From positions 246,001 through 310,000 of the forward strand of contig JAJEKV010000259.1 of NCBI GenBank assembly GCA_021234155.1: a DNA stretch of 64,000 bases. The letters run 5' to 3'. Of this stretch, positions 22,377-32,850 are shown one piece after another. Position numbers and translations under genes: made by a program. The notes beneath the pieces are model-generated. The model did not search any database. It saw nothing but the letters and a program-made list of their open reading frames with translations, and had not been told where the DNA came from. The number at the start of each line of letters is the position of its first letter. Positions within the stretch are counted from its first letter, which is position 1. This DNA comes from Isoetes taiwanensis. Its lineage: Eukaryota > Streptophyta > Lycopodiopsida > Isoetales > Isoetaceae.

Positions 22377-23332
22377 TTACCTACTCTCTTGACTATTCTG
22401 AAAGGTCCAGCCCACCTTGGAGCAAGCTTCTTGCAATTGCCGATCCCGAAGCCGCCGCCGCTTCACCTTGATCTTGAGCCAAACATCATCTCCAACTTTG
22501 AACTCTCTTATTGTTCGATGCTTGTCGGCGATGCTCTCTCGACGACTTCTTGCCGCTAGCGATAACCTCGAACTTCTTCCACAAGCCGCCGTGATATCGG
22601 CCAACATCTGGCTGCGAGACTTCCACTTTTGACACCTGGTTGTGCCAAGTATCCGAGTTAGGCAATCGATAGCCGAATTGATCATAAACGGCGACATTTG
22701 GGATGATTCCCGCTTGGTGCTATTGTATGCAAACTCCACCAAGTGAATAAATTCTTCCCACATACTTTGCTTATTCCGCATATAGTTTCAGTAGCATGTC
22801 CTCTAAAATCTCGTTGGTCCGCTCCCGTCGGCCATCCGTCTGAGGATGGTATGCCGCGTGCTCATGGATAGCTTCTGCCTGAATTGTCGCAAAGAGGTCT
22901 TGCCAAAAGGCGCCATGAACTTTCGGATCCTTGGAGATGATCTCCCTTGGCATGCCATGAAGCCCGAAGATCTCTTTGGTGAAGAGCTTTTGTTGTATCC
23001 ATAGTCAGATCGTGGTCCCGCAAGGCACAAAATGTGCCATCTTAGACAACTTTGTCGACCACTACCATCAAGGCATCCTTCCCTCTTGCTGTTCTTGGGA
23101 GTCCTGTGATGAAATCCATGATGATTACCTCCCACTTAGCGTTTGGCACCGCTAATGGCTCTAATGCCCCCCGAATTGCTGCTCGCTTTCGTCGTCTGGC
23201 TGGCATAGCCGACATTCCTTGATGTAGCGAAGCTATTTGCTTCTTCATTCTCGGCCAATAATAGGCCGGCAAGACCTTGAAATATGTTTTCATGAATCCC
23301 GCATGATGGCTATTGGGCTGTGTGCGTGTCAT
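22377..23332 (-). pseudogene. Retroviral-type integrase, frameshifted
   Basis: Three minus-strand pieces (23332-23042, 22953-22771, 22781-22377) carry the integrase in order. First is a degraded HHCC zinc region with AYYWPRMKKQIAS. Next comes MDFITGLPRTARGKDALMVV with the first catalytic Asp. Then KDPKVHGAFWQDLF precedes AYHPQTDGRRERTNEILEDM, holding the catalytic Glu. A degraded C-terminal core with FKVGDDVWLKIK follows. At least two frameshifts separate the pieces, so this copy cannot make a working enzyme as written. It catalysed insertion of the element cDNA. Confidence 0.85.
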
Positions 23333-23338
23333 GGAGGA

Positions 23339-24144
23339 TCAACTTCCCTTACCCGATGATTCTGCACGCGACAACTTGTTCTTATGGTATAACAGGTTGC
23401 CTTCCTTCTTATAATGCTTGAAGGCCTCCCGCTCTTTATCTGTTCTAGCCTCCTTAGAAAGGCTTGCCCATACTTCCCTGAAATCCACATCCGTTGGCAA
23501 GGACTCTTCAATCCTCTTACCAAAATCGCTGGATATCGTCGAAATTGCGTTGCAATGCACTCTAGTTGTCAGGGGATGCCTTGAAAGCGCATCCGCTACC
23601 ACATTGAGCTTCCCTGGCTTGTAGACTATATCAAAGTCGTACTCTTCAAGGAACTCCATCCACCTTCTCTGCCTCAGGTTGAGGTGTGGTTGCGTGAATA
23701 CATATTGGAGGCTCTGGTGGTCTGTATCCAACTGGAACTTCCTTCCCAAAAGGTAGTGCCTCCATATTCTTAATGCCCTGACAACTGCAAGCAATTCCTG
23801 ATCGTGCGTGGGGCGCGATGGCTCGGCGTCGTTCATCTTCCCCGGAATCACACGCTACCACACGCTCTTCTTGCATAAGCACTTCGCACTGTAGCTATCT
23901 TACTCGGCGTCTGTTGCTACAAGCTTATCTTTCTCGGGTCCGTCCGAGGTTAAGGCGGGGCTGTTGTTAAAGCTTCCTTCAACAATTCAAACCCTGCTTG
24001 GGCTTTCTTGTGCCAATGCTCTGCCCAATTTTTCACTTTCTCCGCCCGCGTCAAGTCTGTTAGCGGGGCTGCTAACTTGGCAAAGTTTTTTACGAACTTC
24101 CTGTAGTACCCTGCTAGGCCGAGGAAACTTCGACTTCTGCACAT
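23339..24144 (-). pseudogene. RNase H domain with RT connection, frameshifted
   Basis: The 24144-23950 piece reads RSFLGLAGYYRKFVKNFAKL, the classic RT connection segment. The 23851-23339 piece reads THDQELLAVVRALRIWRHYL, then TDHQSLQYVFTQPHLNLRQR and KPGKLNVVADALSRH. This is the RNase H domain that degrades template RNA during reverse transcription. The part between 23950 and 23851, which should hold the first RNase H catalytic strand, is out of frame. A linker leading to the integrase zinc region follows on the minus strand. Confidence 0.85.
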
Positions 24145-24235
24145 TCCTCTCGGCCGCCCCGAATCACCGCTTCAATCTTGGCGGGTCCGTTGAGATGCCC
24201 TCGCCGAGATCACATGACCAAGGTATTCCACCTTC

Positions 24236-24906
24236 TCAGCGCATTGGCAGTGGCACTTCGACAATTTCCATGCATAACCGGTGCCTCTTCAACTTCTCTA
24301 GCACTCTTCTCAAGTGTTGTAATGCGTGCTCTTCAAGGGATCCGCTATACACCAAAATGTCATCAAAGAAAACAATCACAAAGGTGTCCGGGAACTCCTC
24401 GAAGATATCGTTCATGAGCCTCATGAACGCTAAGGGGCATTTGATAAGCCGAAAGGCATTACCGCGGAACTCATAATGCCCATACCGCGTCAAGGCGGTC
24501 TTATGGATATCTTCTTCCTTTATCCTGATCTGATGATAACCTGACCTTAAGTCGATTTTGGAGAAGATCTTTGCACCTTGAAGCTGATCCATCAAGTCGT
24601 CTGATCTTGGAAGCGCATACTTGTTCTTAATGGTGTGCTTGTTCAACTGCCTATAGTCTATGCACATCCTTAGACTGCCATCCTTCTTCTTAACAAAGAG
24701 AATGGGCGCCCAAATGGCGTAAACACTAGGTCTAATAAAACCTAGGTCAAGCAGTCTCCCCGCAGAATCGCTTCTTTAGCTCCGACAATTCCTGCGTTGT
24801 CATTCTATATGGAGCCTTGCTCGTTGGCTTTGTTCCTGGTTCGAGTGCAATTTCGCACTCAACTCCCCTATATGGAGGGAGCTGCTTGATCTCATCTGGA
24901 AAGAGA
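24236..24906 (-). pseudogene. Reverse transcriptase, frameshifted
   Basis: The N-terminal part, around 24906-24780, reads PDEIKQLPPYRGVECEI in one frame. The frame changes near 24770-24700 and resumes at 24667. It then shows [38 protein letters not shown] and the catalytic [11 protein letters not shown], the FDD/YADD-type active site. Between them the usual PFGLTNAP segment is garbled ([12 protein letters not shown]), indicating a local frame slip and return. This is a clear Ty3/gypsy RT that copied element RNA into DNA; inactive as written. Confidence 0.88.
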
Positions 24907-24929
24907 TCATGGAACTCCGCGGATCGCCT

Positions 24930-25139
24930 TTAGTACTTGCTTCCGCAACTTGCCGAAAGCACCTTGTCTTCTTTGCTTCCTTCCGATTCTGGCTCACTAA
25001 TCTCAAGCTTGAAGATGTATGCCACTTGCTCACTCTTGATGCACTTGAACAGCCGTTTAGAAGACATACACTGCATGATGGGGACAACTTCCTTACCTGT
25101 TATCTCAATGATCTTGCCGTCGGGCGTTGGGAAGGTCAC
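24930..25139 (-). pseudogene. PR-RT linker of pol
   Basis: The open piece begins FPTPDGKIIEITGKE and continues toward the RT N-terminus. Chromoviral polyproteins have a variable linker here. No catalytic residues are expected. Confidence 0.55.
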
Positions 25140-25237
25140 CTTCCGCTTCCCATTAGCCGATAATGGCCCCCGCTGGGCCCAAGGTACTCCATTCCTATGA
25201 TCAAGTCATACTTGCCAATGCCCATTACTTCTGCCCC

Positions 25238-25510
25238 TTATCCGATATTAATGCCCGGCAAGTCGATGTCGGTTAATTCTCTTGCCCGCCGCCCGCCTTT
25301 TATCGCACCACTTGCTAAAACAACGGGTCTTGGCTTTGACTTTAGCGGCTTCAACTTCAACATCTGAACCATTCTGGGGGATGCAAAGTTATGGCTACTT
25401 CCTGAGTCTATCAAGACTATGAAGGACTTAGCCTTGGCCTTCCCTATTGTGGAAATTACCTTATACCGGCTCTCGCTTGTTCGTGATCTATTGCCGCAAA
25501 GATATGACAC
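25238..25510 (-). pseudogene. Retropepsin-type aspartic protease
   Basis: The frame contains VLIDSGSSHNFASPRMVQML, the D-S-G active site of the retroelement protease that cleaves the Gag-Pol polyprotein. It is preceded by KAKSFI and followed by an Ala-Ser-Gly strand (VVLASGAIKGG), as expected for the family. It lies upstream of the RT on the same strand, with the linker between, in normal chromovirus order. The open segment ends before the C-terminal strand, consistent with the indel-rich state of the whole polyprotein. Confidence 0.85.
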
Positions 25511-26840
25511 TCACCCCGAATGTAGTCGCTGGCCTCTTCGCCGTCGCCGTCCGACAAGGCCCCAATCTCCCAACTCCGCTAGAGCCGCACTCATGACGAG
25601 GGGCGCTTTGTCGCCCTATGGCCTCGGCCGGAAGCACCGGGCACAACCGCTTATGCACTCCCGCTCTTTTCCTTGGGCATTGCCTCGCAAAAGGATCGCG
25701 ACCGCTTTGGAGTAGTTTGACCCTCCCCGCTTGTCCTTGAAGGACACCCGCTTCTTCTCTGGCCGTTTCCCCGGTTCCCACCATATGGGGCTCTATTTGG
25801 ACTCGACTCCGCTGCCCAGGGGCTATAGCTTCCTCGTCAGCTTTGCCTTTATCATGGAAGTATCGGCTGTTTACGCCCGCTATTCCAGGTCCGACCCCGC
25901 GCAAGCTTATAGCCTTGATTCCGCTTCTGATCATCGTCCCTAGGGTTTATTGCCCTCACAAGCTTTATGGATCTCCTCATTCAGCCCCTCAATATAGCTT
26001 TTCTTTGCATGCTTTCTCCCAACTTGGCACGTACAGCCTTAACCTCATGAATTCCTCAGATATTTCTCGACTGATTTGTTGCCTTGCCGCAACCCGTAAA
26101 ACCGCCTGCGATCATGCTGGACTTATGTTCCCTCTGAACGTAATGGCGCTTTGAAGGCTTTAGCAAACTTTCTTCAACTTACAAGCATCCTTTTTAAGCC
26201 ATGTGCCTTTGCATAACCCTTCCACCAAACCGGCGGCTCCTTTCAAGTTGGCTGTTGCAACTCGCGCTTTGTCCTTATCCTTCATACCATAAGCATTTCC
26301 GTACTTTCGCTCATTTAGTCCGGCCCATGCCTCTCCGCTTCCAATCCCGACTGTTCTCCCCGAGCTGTTCGATTCCGGGCCTTCCATACATTGCCCAGTC
26401 GCGGAATCTACCTTCTTAGGTAGTCGAGGCCCGTATCTCTTTGTCGTCCCTGGGGGGTATTCCTCGCCTTCCATCCGTTTAGATTTCTCGAGCCTCTTCT
26501 TCCTCTTCCTGGTCGAAGATCTGAATGCGAACTTGAGTGGGAAGATTCCGGGCTGGAGGATCTCCTTCTCTTGCTCCTCTTCTTGTCTCTTCACGCCCGA
26601 AAGCTGATGCTTGCGGCAGCGGCGTTGCCCACCGAACCCCACTCGCTATTGAGGACGGTAATGCCTTTATACGCTCCGCCAGTCCGGCCCCTCATCCGGG
26701 CTATCTCTCCTCCCTGGGGTCATGGGTTCCATATCTTCAAATAGGTTCCTTGCCGGGTGGTCCGGGTGGGGTTTGCTCTTCTATAAGATCTCGCAGCTTG
26801 TCGCTCCCTCGCGTTTTTAGGCCTCTAGCGCATCCACAAG
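25511..26840 (-). pseudogene. Gag region with degraded zinc knuckle
   Basis: This sits directly upstream of the protease. Minus-strand pieces 26642-26160 and 25934-25488 are charged and low in hydrophobics. At about 25690 the residues SGRDPFARQCPRKRA resemble the end of a CCHC knuckle, with the first Cys pair and the His lost to frame slips. A region around 26,700 (EDMEPMTPGRRDSP) may be the gag N-terminus. Assignment rests on position and the knuckle remnant; I do not see an intact Retrotrans_gag signature. An AT-rich spacer of about 220 bases (26,840-27,060) separates it from ORF2. Confidence 0.55.
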
Positions 26841-27065
26841 CAATTCATGGCTATATGATTAGTTTCATTTGTTCTCTTGCATTATTTATGTTTGTTGGTA
26901 TAGTTGTGGGGCAAAAATACATCAACAAAGCATTTAAAGTGCAATAAGATTTATATTCATATATCATATAATATTTCGGATACAAAAGTCTCGGGATCAA
27001 GAGTTTAACTAGTCTTGAAATCGCAGAAGACGGGTTGTCTTCAAGAAACTTCTTAACTTGGGCCG

Positions 27066-28531
27066 CCCCTACCGAAAGTGACCCAAGTTCCCGATGATGC
27101 TTGCCGACGAGCCTCCTTGTATGGCCCTCACCAGGTCTTCTACCCTCCGGTCGGATGTAAGGGCCGCAGTCACTGCCAATCTCGCCGACGTCGGTGGGGT
27201 ATGGCGGTCGAAGAGGTCAAGTGCCATTGCCCTCTTGACTAAGACAAAGATAGTCGACATTTGTTGCTATTCGAGCATGCCCGCCAAGCCCGAGAGTGCA
27301 ATCAGCATGAACACTCCTTCTTCGCCTCACGGGACTGAACTTGCGGTGAATTACCGCTATTCTCCCATCTATCGCCAAATGCAAGTAGTACCCGAGCTTA
27401 ACTGTCGCTGTGTGTCGCCAAGCTTCTCCGCTTGTTTGGCCTCCACTGTCAGGTCTCCGGCTGCACTCGCCGACCTCAATTTCAGGCCCCTGTAGTCTTC
27501 CATTGTGCGGCCGAGCCTCCCCGAGGTCGATTCCTTCTCCTTTTGGGTGGGGGTGATATCGGAGGACTCGGCATTAGGGATGCTCGTGGTCTTCCCACCT
27601 GATCCCCATCCGCTCTTGAGGGCGAGGAACTCCTCCTCTGCTGGCAGCCCCCGCCGGTCCATCATTTGCCTTATGTCAGCCAGAGGCCCCGGATATCGGA
27701 GGTCGCCTCCCCGTGCGGTAGGTCGCCTCCCTCACTTGCGCTGAAAGTCCGAGGCTCCCCGACGCATGAAGTCGCCCATGCCTGCTTGCCGCAGCTTGGT
27801 GGAGCAAGCCGCCCAACCCGAGCCTTCCCTCTCCCCGTGATTCGGGAAGGTTCGATGTCGCTGAGGAGTAGATACTCCTCCTCCACGATGATCGGGGCTA
27901 GGCTTGTGATGCCTAGCCCGAGTGGGGAGCGCATCATGCCCCGCCGCTCGCTCGAAGTTGATCAGCTCCTCGCTCGCTTGGCGCTTTTCTTCGCCTCTGA
28001 GTCGAGCCCGCGGTATCCTTCGGCCGTCCGGACTCCTCTTCATCCTCTTTTTGCTTCCTGTTCCTGCTGGATACTGCAACAAGATCCGCTTCTTCCTCCT
28101 CAGATCGCTATGGGGTCTACCTCCATCGGAGGGATAGAGGTTGCCCCCATCGGGTTCCCGGCGCGGTGGGATAAGAAGATGGCTAGGGCGGCGGGTAAGA
28201 GAAGTACTTGGTCCCTGCTGGTCGCCAGACCATGTAGTCGTAGCCTTTTGCGCCTTGTTAGTCAGGGTACTTGGCGATGTTGGGGACATCGCCCAAGGCT
28301 GCTTGAAGAGATGGGCGGGGAACGAAGTATCCTATGCAAGGGGGGACTTGAACAAGGGAGGGTCCTACCCTAGCCTGAAATTCGCTAGCACCGCCTATAT
28401 GCCGGGTTGCATTCGGGCCAGTAGCTTGATGTCGATTTCTTTTTCACAAAGACTTGAAGATGTCGCTGACATCCGCCAAAGAAGATGGTTAATCGGGCGC
28501 CGCATCATCGCCCAAATCAGCAAAGGGCCAT
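27066..28531 (-). pseudogene. Accessory ORF2, right copy, full span
   Basis: This is homologous to the left ORF2 but not truncated. It starts at an ATG at 28531-28529, 112-122 bases after a TATA box. It runs through several frame-shifted pieces (28289-27732, 27937-27671, 27665-27369, 27260-27069) to a stop near 27066, about 490 codons in all. The terminal part (LVKRAMALDLFDRHTPPTSA, then VEDLVRAIQGGSSAS) exists only here. The centre has the same GITSLAPII, EEYLLLSDI and TMEDYREL-type segments as the left copy. No known domain is recognised. It lies between ORF1 and gag on the same strand. Confidence 0.55.
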
Positions 28532-28642
28532 TGATCTAGCAAAGAAGGGAGTATCAAACGGATGCGTGTTTACCGTGGAGCCGAAAGATCGCCTAAGCAA
28601 GTTGGGGAGCAATTTTTCGTGGTGCCAATTGAGAAATGGGGA

Positions 28643-28653
28643 CTTATTTATAG
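28643..28653 (-). promoter_or_regulatory. TATA box upstream of ORF2 (right)
   Basis: CTATAAATAAG on the minus strand, with spacing to the ATG conserved with the left copy. Confidence 0.6.
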
Positions 28654-28829
28654 AAAAAGGGGAAACCCTAATTTTTGGGTGGCCTAGAATTTAATGAAAT
28701 TAGGCAATTTGACCTATTAAGGGATGCAATTGCAAGTTTGAAGACTATTTCTAGAGTTTGAGCATGCTAAGACTCAACCATGAACTTATTGTACAACTTG
28801 GAGATCATTTGGTGAAAAAATGGAGATGA

Positions 28830-29092
28830 GGTTCACATCGCTATTTCCCAGCCCATTTCTAAAATGTAGAAATCTATCCCGGCGCTGACGTAGGAGACAT
28901 GGGTCCTAATTGGGCTAGGACTACTCAATTTAGGTGATCTAAGGCTGTAATTCCACTAAACTCATCGAAGTTAGCAGAATTGACCCCTTACTTGGTCGAT
29001 TTGGAGCTGTTTTGGGCATTTTACATGGTTCACATCGCTATGCCCGACCATTTCTAAAATGTAGAAATCGTCCCCGGCGCTGACGGTGAGAC
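28830..29092. repeat. Palindrome pair upstream of ORF2 (right)
   Basis: Counterparts of 16818-17084, at 28830-28897 and 29028-29092. The centres are intact. The left arms read CACATCGCTAT where the left copy has CACACGTTG or CACGTTG, so pairing of the outer arms is weaker as written. Confidence 0.7.
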
Positions 29093-29334
29093 ATCGCCTC
29101 ATTTTTGCTCAAAACTCCAATTTACTTAAAACAAAAGCTAGGGATCGATATCTTGACCTATTTAAACGGGGTTTGAGAGACTTTATTTACACAAAATTTT
29201 CTTTATATTAACAAAATTTTTCCAAGCTTATTTACAAAACTCAAGGGCGTTCACCTTTGATGTGCCCGGCAAGATACATATCCCGCCTCATGAGGGTAAC
29301 CCTCTTCGCGTGCACCGTGCGTGCCGTTGAATCT

Positions 29335-30526
29335 TCAAAATGTTTTACTATGTGTGCTTCGCCGCTTCTTTGTAAACACAAAGAGATCTCGTCGGTCACG
29401 CTGCGATGTCTGTTGTATTCTTGTATGACTTCGGGACCAAACGCCGGAACGGGCGCTCGGGATCGGGGAGTCCAGAACTCTTTCCTCGAAGTGGCGGATC
29501 TCCTTGAGTGCCCCGCCTTCCAGCCTTCTTCTTCTTGCTCCGCTTCTTCCCCGGTGCTCGGGAGGCTTTGGGTTTGGTGGAGGGGCTTCAGTTTGTTCGG
29601 CTCTTCGTCGGGTGTCCGCCTTCAACCGTTCTCACCCGGGTGCTCCCGGTAATATGCGCTTGTAACGCCTCCCACCTTGCCATATAAGCGTTGTGTTCTC
29701 GATCCTCTTCTCGATAAACCTTTAGGGGTCTATCACATATGCTTCCGTTGCGGGCCGCGGGGCTTTGACTCTATCCCATCGCCGGGCTTGGTGGGGGGCT
29801 TCGCTAGCTGTCGGTCTCCTCCCTTCTTGGGCCCGTGCAACAGGGACCTCTTCCTCTGACAGGGGGCTTTGAAGAGCTTGCCCGTCTGCGCGCCCGGCAC
29901 GCAGTCTCCATCCGAATTAAAACCGGTGGTGGCGGGTCTCCCCCCTCGACTGGCTCGTTGATAGCGGACCCTTCGGCCGGCTCCCGGCCTACCCGGCTTC
30001 CTCTTACTTTGCGCTACGGCTTTGGCCCTCCTCTTCTTGGGTCCGGCCGGGCGTAGCCTCATTCGTCTTCCGACTCTTTGTCTCTGCTCCGGGCGGCTCC
30101 TTGGCCGTGCCTTGTGGGCCCGCGGCGTAGGTCGGCCTCTTCTTCGGGTGAGTTCCGGCCGCCGCTCCCTCTTCCTCGCCTTCCTCCTGGGGTGGATCTC
30201 ACCGGGGTTGCTCCTAGGTCGTTGATGGGTCCGCCGTTCCCTCTCGCTCTTCCTGTGGGTTGGCGCCCTCCCTAGTGTTGCTCCCGGCTGCCGCTTCGCT
30301 TTTTTCCTCTTCCCGCCGCAATTTCGCCGAGGATCCGTTCATGACGCCTGGCCGGCCATCCTCCAAGAGCTCAGGTGGTCGCCCGGTCCGACCGCTTCCT
30401 CGCCGACGAAGATTCGTCGCCGGGAGAAGGCGCCCCGAAGAATCGTGGAAAGAGGCCGGATGCCGGGCGCTGGAGGATCCGCTTTCGGCCAGGCTTCCTT
30501 GCAGTCTGCTTTGTGCGGGCCATCAT
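29335..30526 (-). pseudogene. Accessory ORF1 with exact histone H3 tail start, right copy
   Basis: Two ATGs (30526-30524, 30523-30521) are followed by codons for A-R-T-K-Q-T-A-R-K-P-G-R-K-R. The first nine residues after Met equal the H3 N-terminal tail including K4 and K9. Position 10 is Pro, not Ser. A stop interrupts this frame about 65 codons in. Open pieces then continue in other frames (30062-29733, 29625-29335) and are rich in Arg, Lys and Pro, including PKKRRAKAV where the left copy has a GRP/AT-hook-like core. A TATA box lies 100 bases upstream. The exact match cannot be excluded as a captured H3 5' coding end. Similarity to H3 does not extend past K9. Confidence 0.6.
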
Positions 30527-30624
30527 CTTACGGTTTGTCGATCGGAGCTAAGTGCCAGAAGATCGCCTTGACAGTCACGAGCGAAGTTCTAGGGAAGAAC
30601 AGGAAAAATGGGAGGGGTCCGGGT

Positions 30625-30634
30625 CTATTTATAG
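30625..30634 (-). promoter_or_regulatory. TATA box upstream of ORF1 (right)
   Basis: CTATAAATAG on the minus strand, about 100 bases before the ATG that opens the H3-like reading frame. Same as 18608-18617. Confidence 0.6.
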
Positions 30635-30708
30635 GGCCAATTTTAGGTCAACTTTTAACTACCTTTTTGGGTTGTCTAGAGCACCTAAAAACACCTAATT
30701 ATAGCAAG

Positions 30709-30964
30709 GTCTCACACGTTGTGCCCAGCCCCATTCCTAGAATCTAGAAACCCCGTCCCCGGCGCTGACGTGTGAGACATGGTGGGGACCCACTATTAAA
30801 TTAACATGTATCATGCTAAATCTACTAATTCTTAGCTTAAAATTAGAATTATCAAGGTATTTTACTGTAATTTACAACTTTTTGGTGTCAAAGCTGAATG
30901 TCTCATCGCTATCGCTAAACCGATTTCTAGAATGTAGAAATCGTCCCGGCGCCGACGGTGAGAC
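30709..30964. repeat. Palindrome pair upstream of ORF1 (right)
   Basis: Copies at 30709-30778 (outer arms intact, GTCTCACACGT / ACGTGTGAGAC) and 30900-30964 (left arm altered to CATCGCTATCG). They lie between PBS and TATA box as in the left copy. Confidence 0.75.
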
Positions 30965-31150
30965 CACCCTACTTTTGGATGTTGGCTCATCAATTTTAGT
31001 CTTTTTACGCTTCTATTCATTTTAACCGTTACTAGCTTAGATAAACTACAAAAATGAAAAAAAAATTTTCTCATTTTTCGAGGTTTGAGGATCCTATCAA
31101 GTTAGTGCTACGGGAACATGGCTGCTTTGCTCTTGGTCTCCAAGAACATA

Positions 31151-31161
31151 GCTCGATACCA
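31151..31161 (-). other. Primer-binding site, copy 2
   Basis: TGGTATCGAGC on the minus strand next to LTR C. Identical to 19129-19139. Confidence 0.75.
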
Positions 31162-32850
31162 CCGCGGACGCCCCTACCGTGATACCACGGTGCACTTACC
31201 GTGATACAAACAGGAGTTCATCCCCCATACCAGCTCCATGCTAATGTGGCCCTCCACATGACACCGCGAACCGTGGCGGGTTCCAAAGTGGGGAAGAGTG
31301 GAAGGGTCATTGCACCCGCCTCCCTCGGGGCCTACCTAGTCGCTGGAGCGTAAAACATACATGTCAAGTAGCACATACGTCAACATCATATGACCATCAC
31401 GAAGGATGGTCCTCCACATATCTGCATAGACAAAGATCAAGATCGCACATAGGAAATCCTACCCAAGGCTCGGACTCAAGGGATGACCGACGGTTTGGGT
31501 CTCCGTGAGTTCATTGCGCATGTAATTCATGGCAATGGATTTGGCTGGCATATGAACATGGCTTAGGGTTGTCCACTCCATCCGCCCCCCCGTGCAGGCA
31601 CACTTTTGCGAGTGGTGCGAAAAGTGTCGGGACTCGATCAGTAGCCCGCCGGATGCATAGCCAAGAGGGCTACTCCCGCGGCCATCCTCCCGGGGCCCGT
31701 TGGGGCAGGTAGGGATCACTCCCTCCGCAGAGATCTACATGCCGACTCAAGGTGGCTAGAGGGCCACCGCCTGTATTCGACCGAACCCACGGAAGGTGAA
31801 CACCACCCCACGGGTGTCGGAGCCCATGCCTTGCCCGCACGCAGTGGCAAGCCATTGACCTAGCCACAATGGTTCCCCGTAGGCCTTACACACTGCAGGA
31901 ACCGCTCATGAGTCAGACATGAACCTCCTTCTCGCCCGGGCCCCGCCCCTTCACCCACATCCCGGTGTGGCTCTTGCGCACACGCAGTCAATCTACAAAG
32001 TGTGCTAGAGAGGCTACTCTAGGAGCATCAACTACAAAGCTTTAGGTCTCTACCCCCTTCCCAATACAAGGAGTTCATAGAGATGCATCATCCATATATT
32101 TCACGTGAGAACTAAAGAACTAGATCTAATCTACAACATAGAGTTAGGTTCTTTAGTTAGGATCCGCTATCTAGAGATCTAGAGGGCTGCTATGGGCAAT
32201 CTAATAGGCTAAACCTACCGATTCAATGACTAAAATAGGGTTTAGACTATCTAATTGGCCAAATACCCGATCCTTGAGGGGCTCCTCCCCGACCGAGCTC
32301 GACCATCCCCGGCCGAGACGCCAATCAAGGGAAACTAAGGATGTAATTCTCCCAGGCAGAGTCTGGGATGCGGTTTTGGCTGTTGAGGCAGCCAAAACAG
32401 AGTTCTAAAGCCCTAAAATCGAAAATTGGGTTAGTTAGGGTTTCCTACCCTATATAGACAAGGGGGTTGGCTAGGGTTTCCAATTATCCCCTTTGGCATG
32501 TGGGATAATTGGAAATGGGCCCACTTGCCTTTAAGGGCTAGGTGGCCAAATGTGCACACATGGAAATGTGTGCCCACATTAATGTGTACATTGGAAAATG
32601 TGCACATTAATTGCACCTATGGGTGTGGCCCACTTGGCATGAAGTGTCCACTTGGAAATGTGTACCCACATTAATGTGTACATTGGAAAATGTGCACATT
32701 AATAGTTGCACATATCTCTGGCAAGTTGCCCCCTAGGGCTACTCACGGTTGCCACACGCCAGCGCATTAACGCCACCGGAGTGGGCGGTACGCTGCGACG
32801 AGGCAAAGATGCAGATACGCCCCGGCGATATCGTCGTTTGGAACGTCACA
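31162..32850 (-). mobile_element. Chromovirus 5' LTR (copy C)
   Basis: 1,689 bases, colinear with LTR B, including the 54-bp internal duplication (about 32565-32702) and TATA box CTATATAG at 32450-32457. It ends GAACGTCACA and abuts CACTA sequence TGTTCGAGCAG at 32851, the same junction as LTR B. Confidence 0.85.

Larger units (their letters stand above)
21461..32850 (-). mobile_element. Chromovirus copy 2 with gag-pol, 3' LTR missing
   Basis: In minus orientation: LTR C (32850-31162), PBS (31161-31151), palindrome pair, ORF1 (30526-29335), palindrome pair, ORF2 (28531-27066), gag, protease, RT, RNase H, integrase, chromodomain (ending 22092), then a 3' tail to 21461. There the sequence switches to CACTA without a polypurine tract or 3' LTR. 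The chromodomain and domain order PR-RT-RH-IN-CHD identify a Ty3/gypsy chromovirus. The two accessory frames before gag are unusual for chromoviruses as I know them. Confidence 0.85.
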
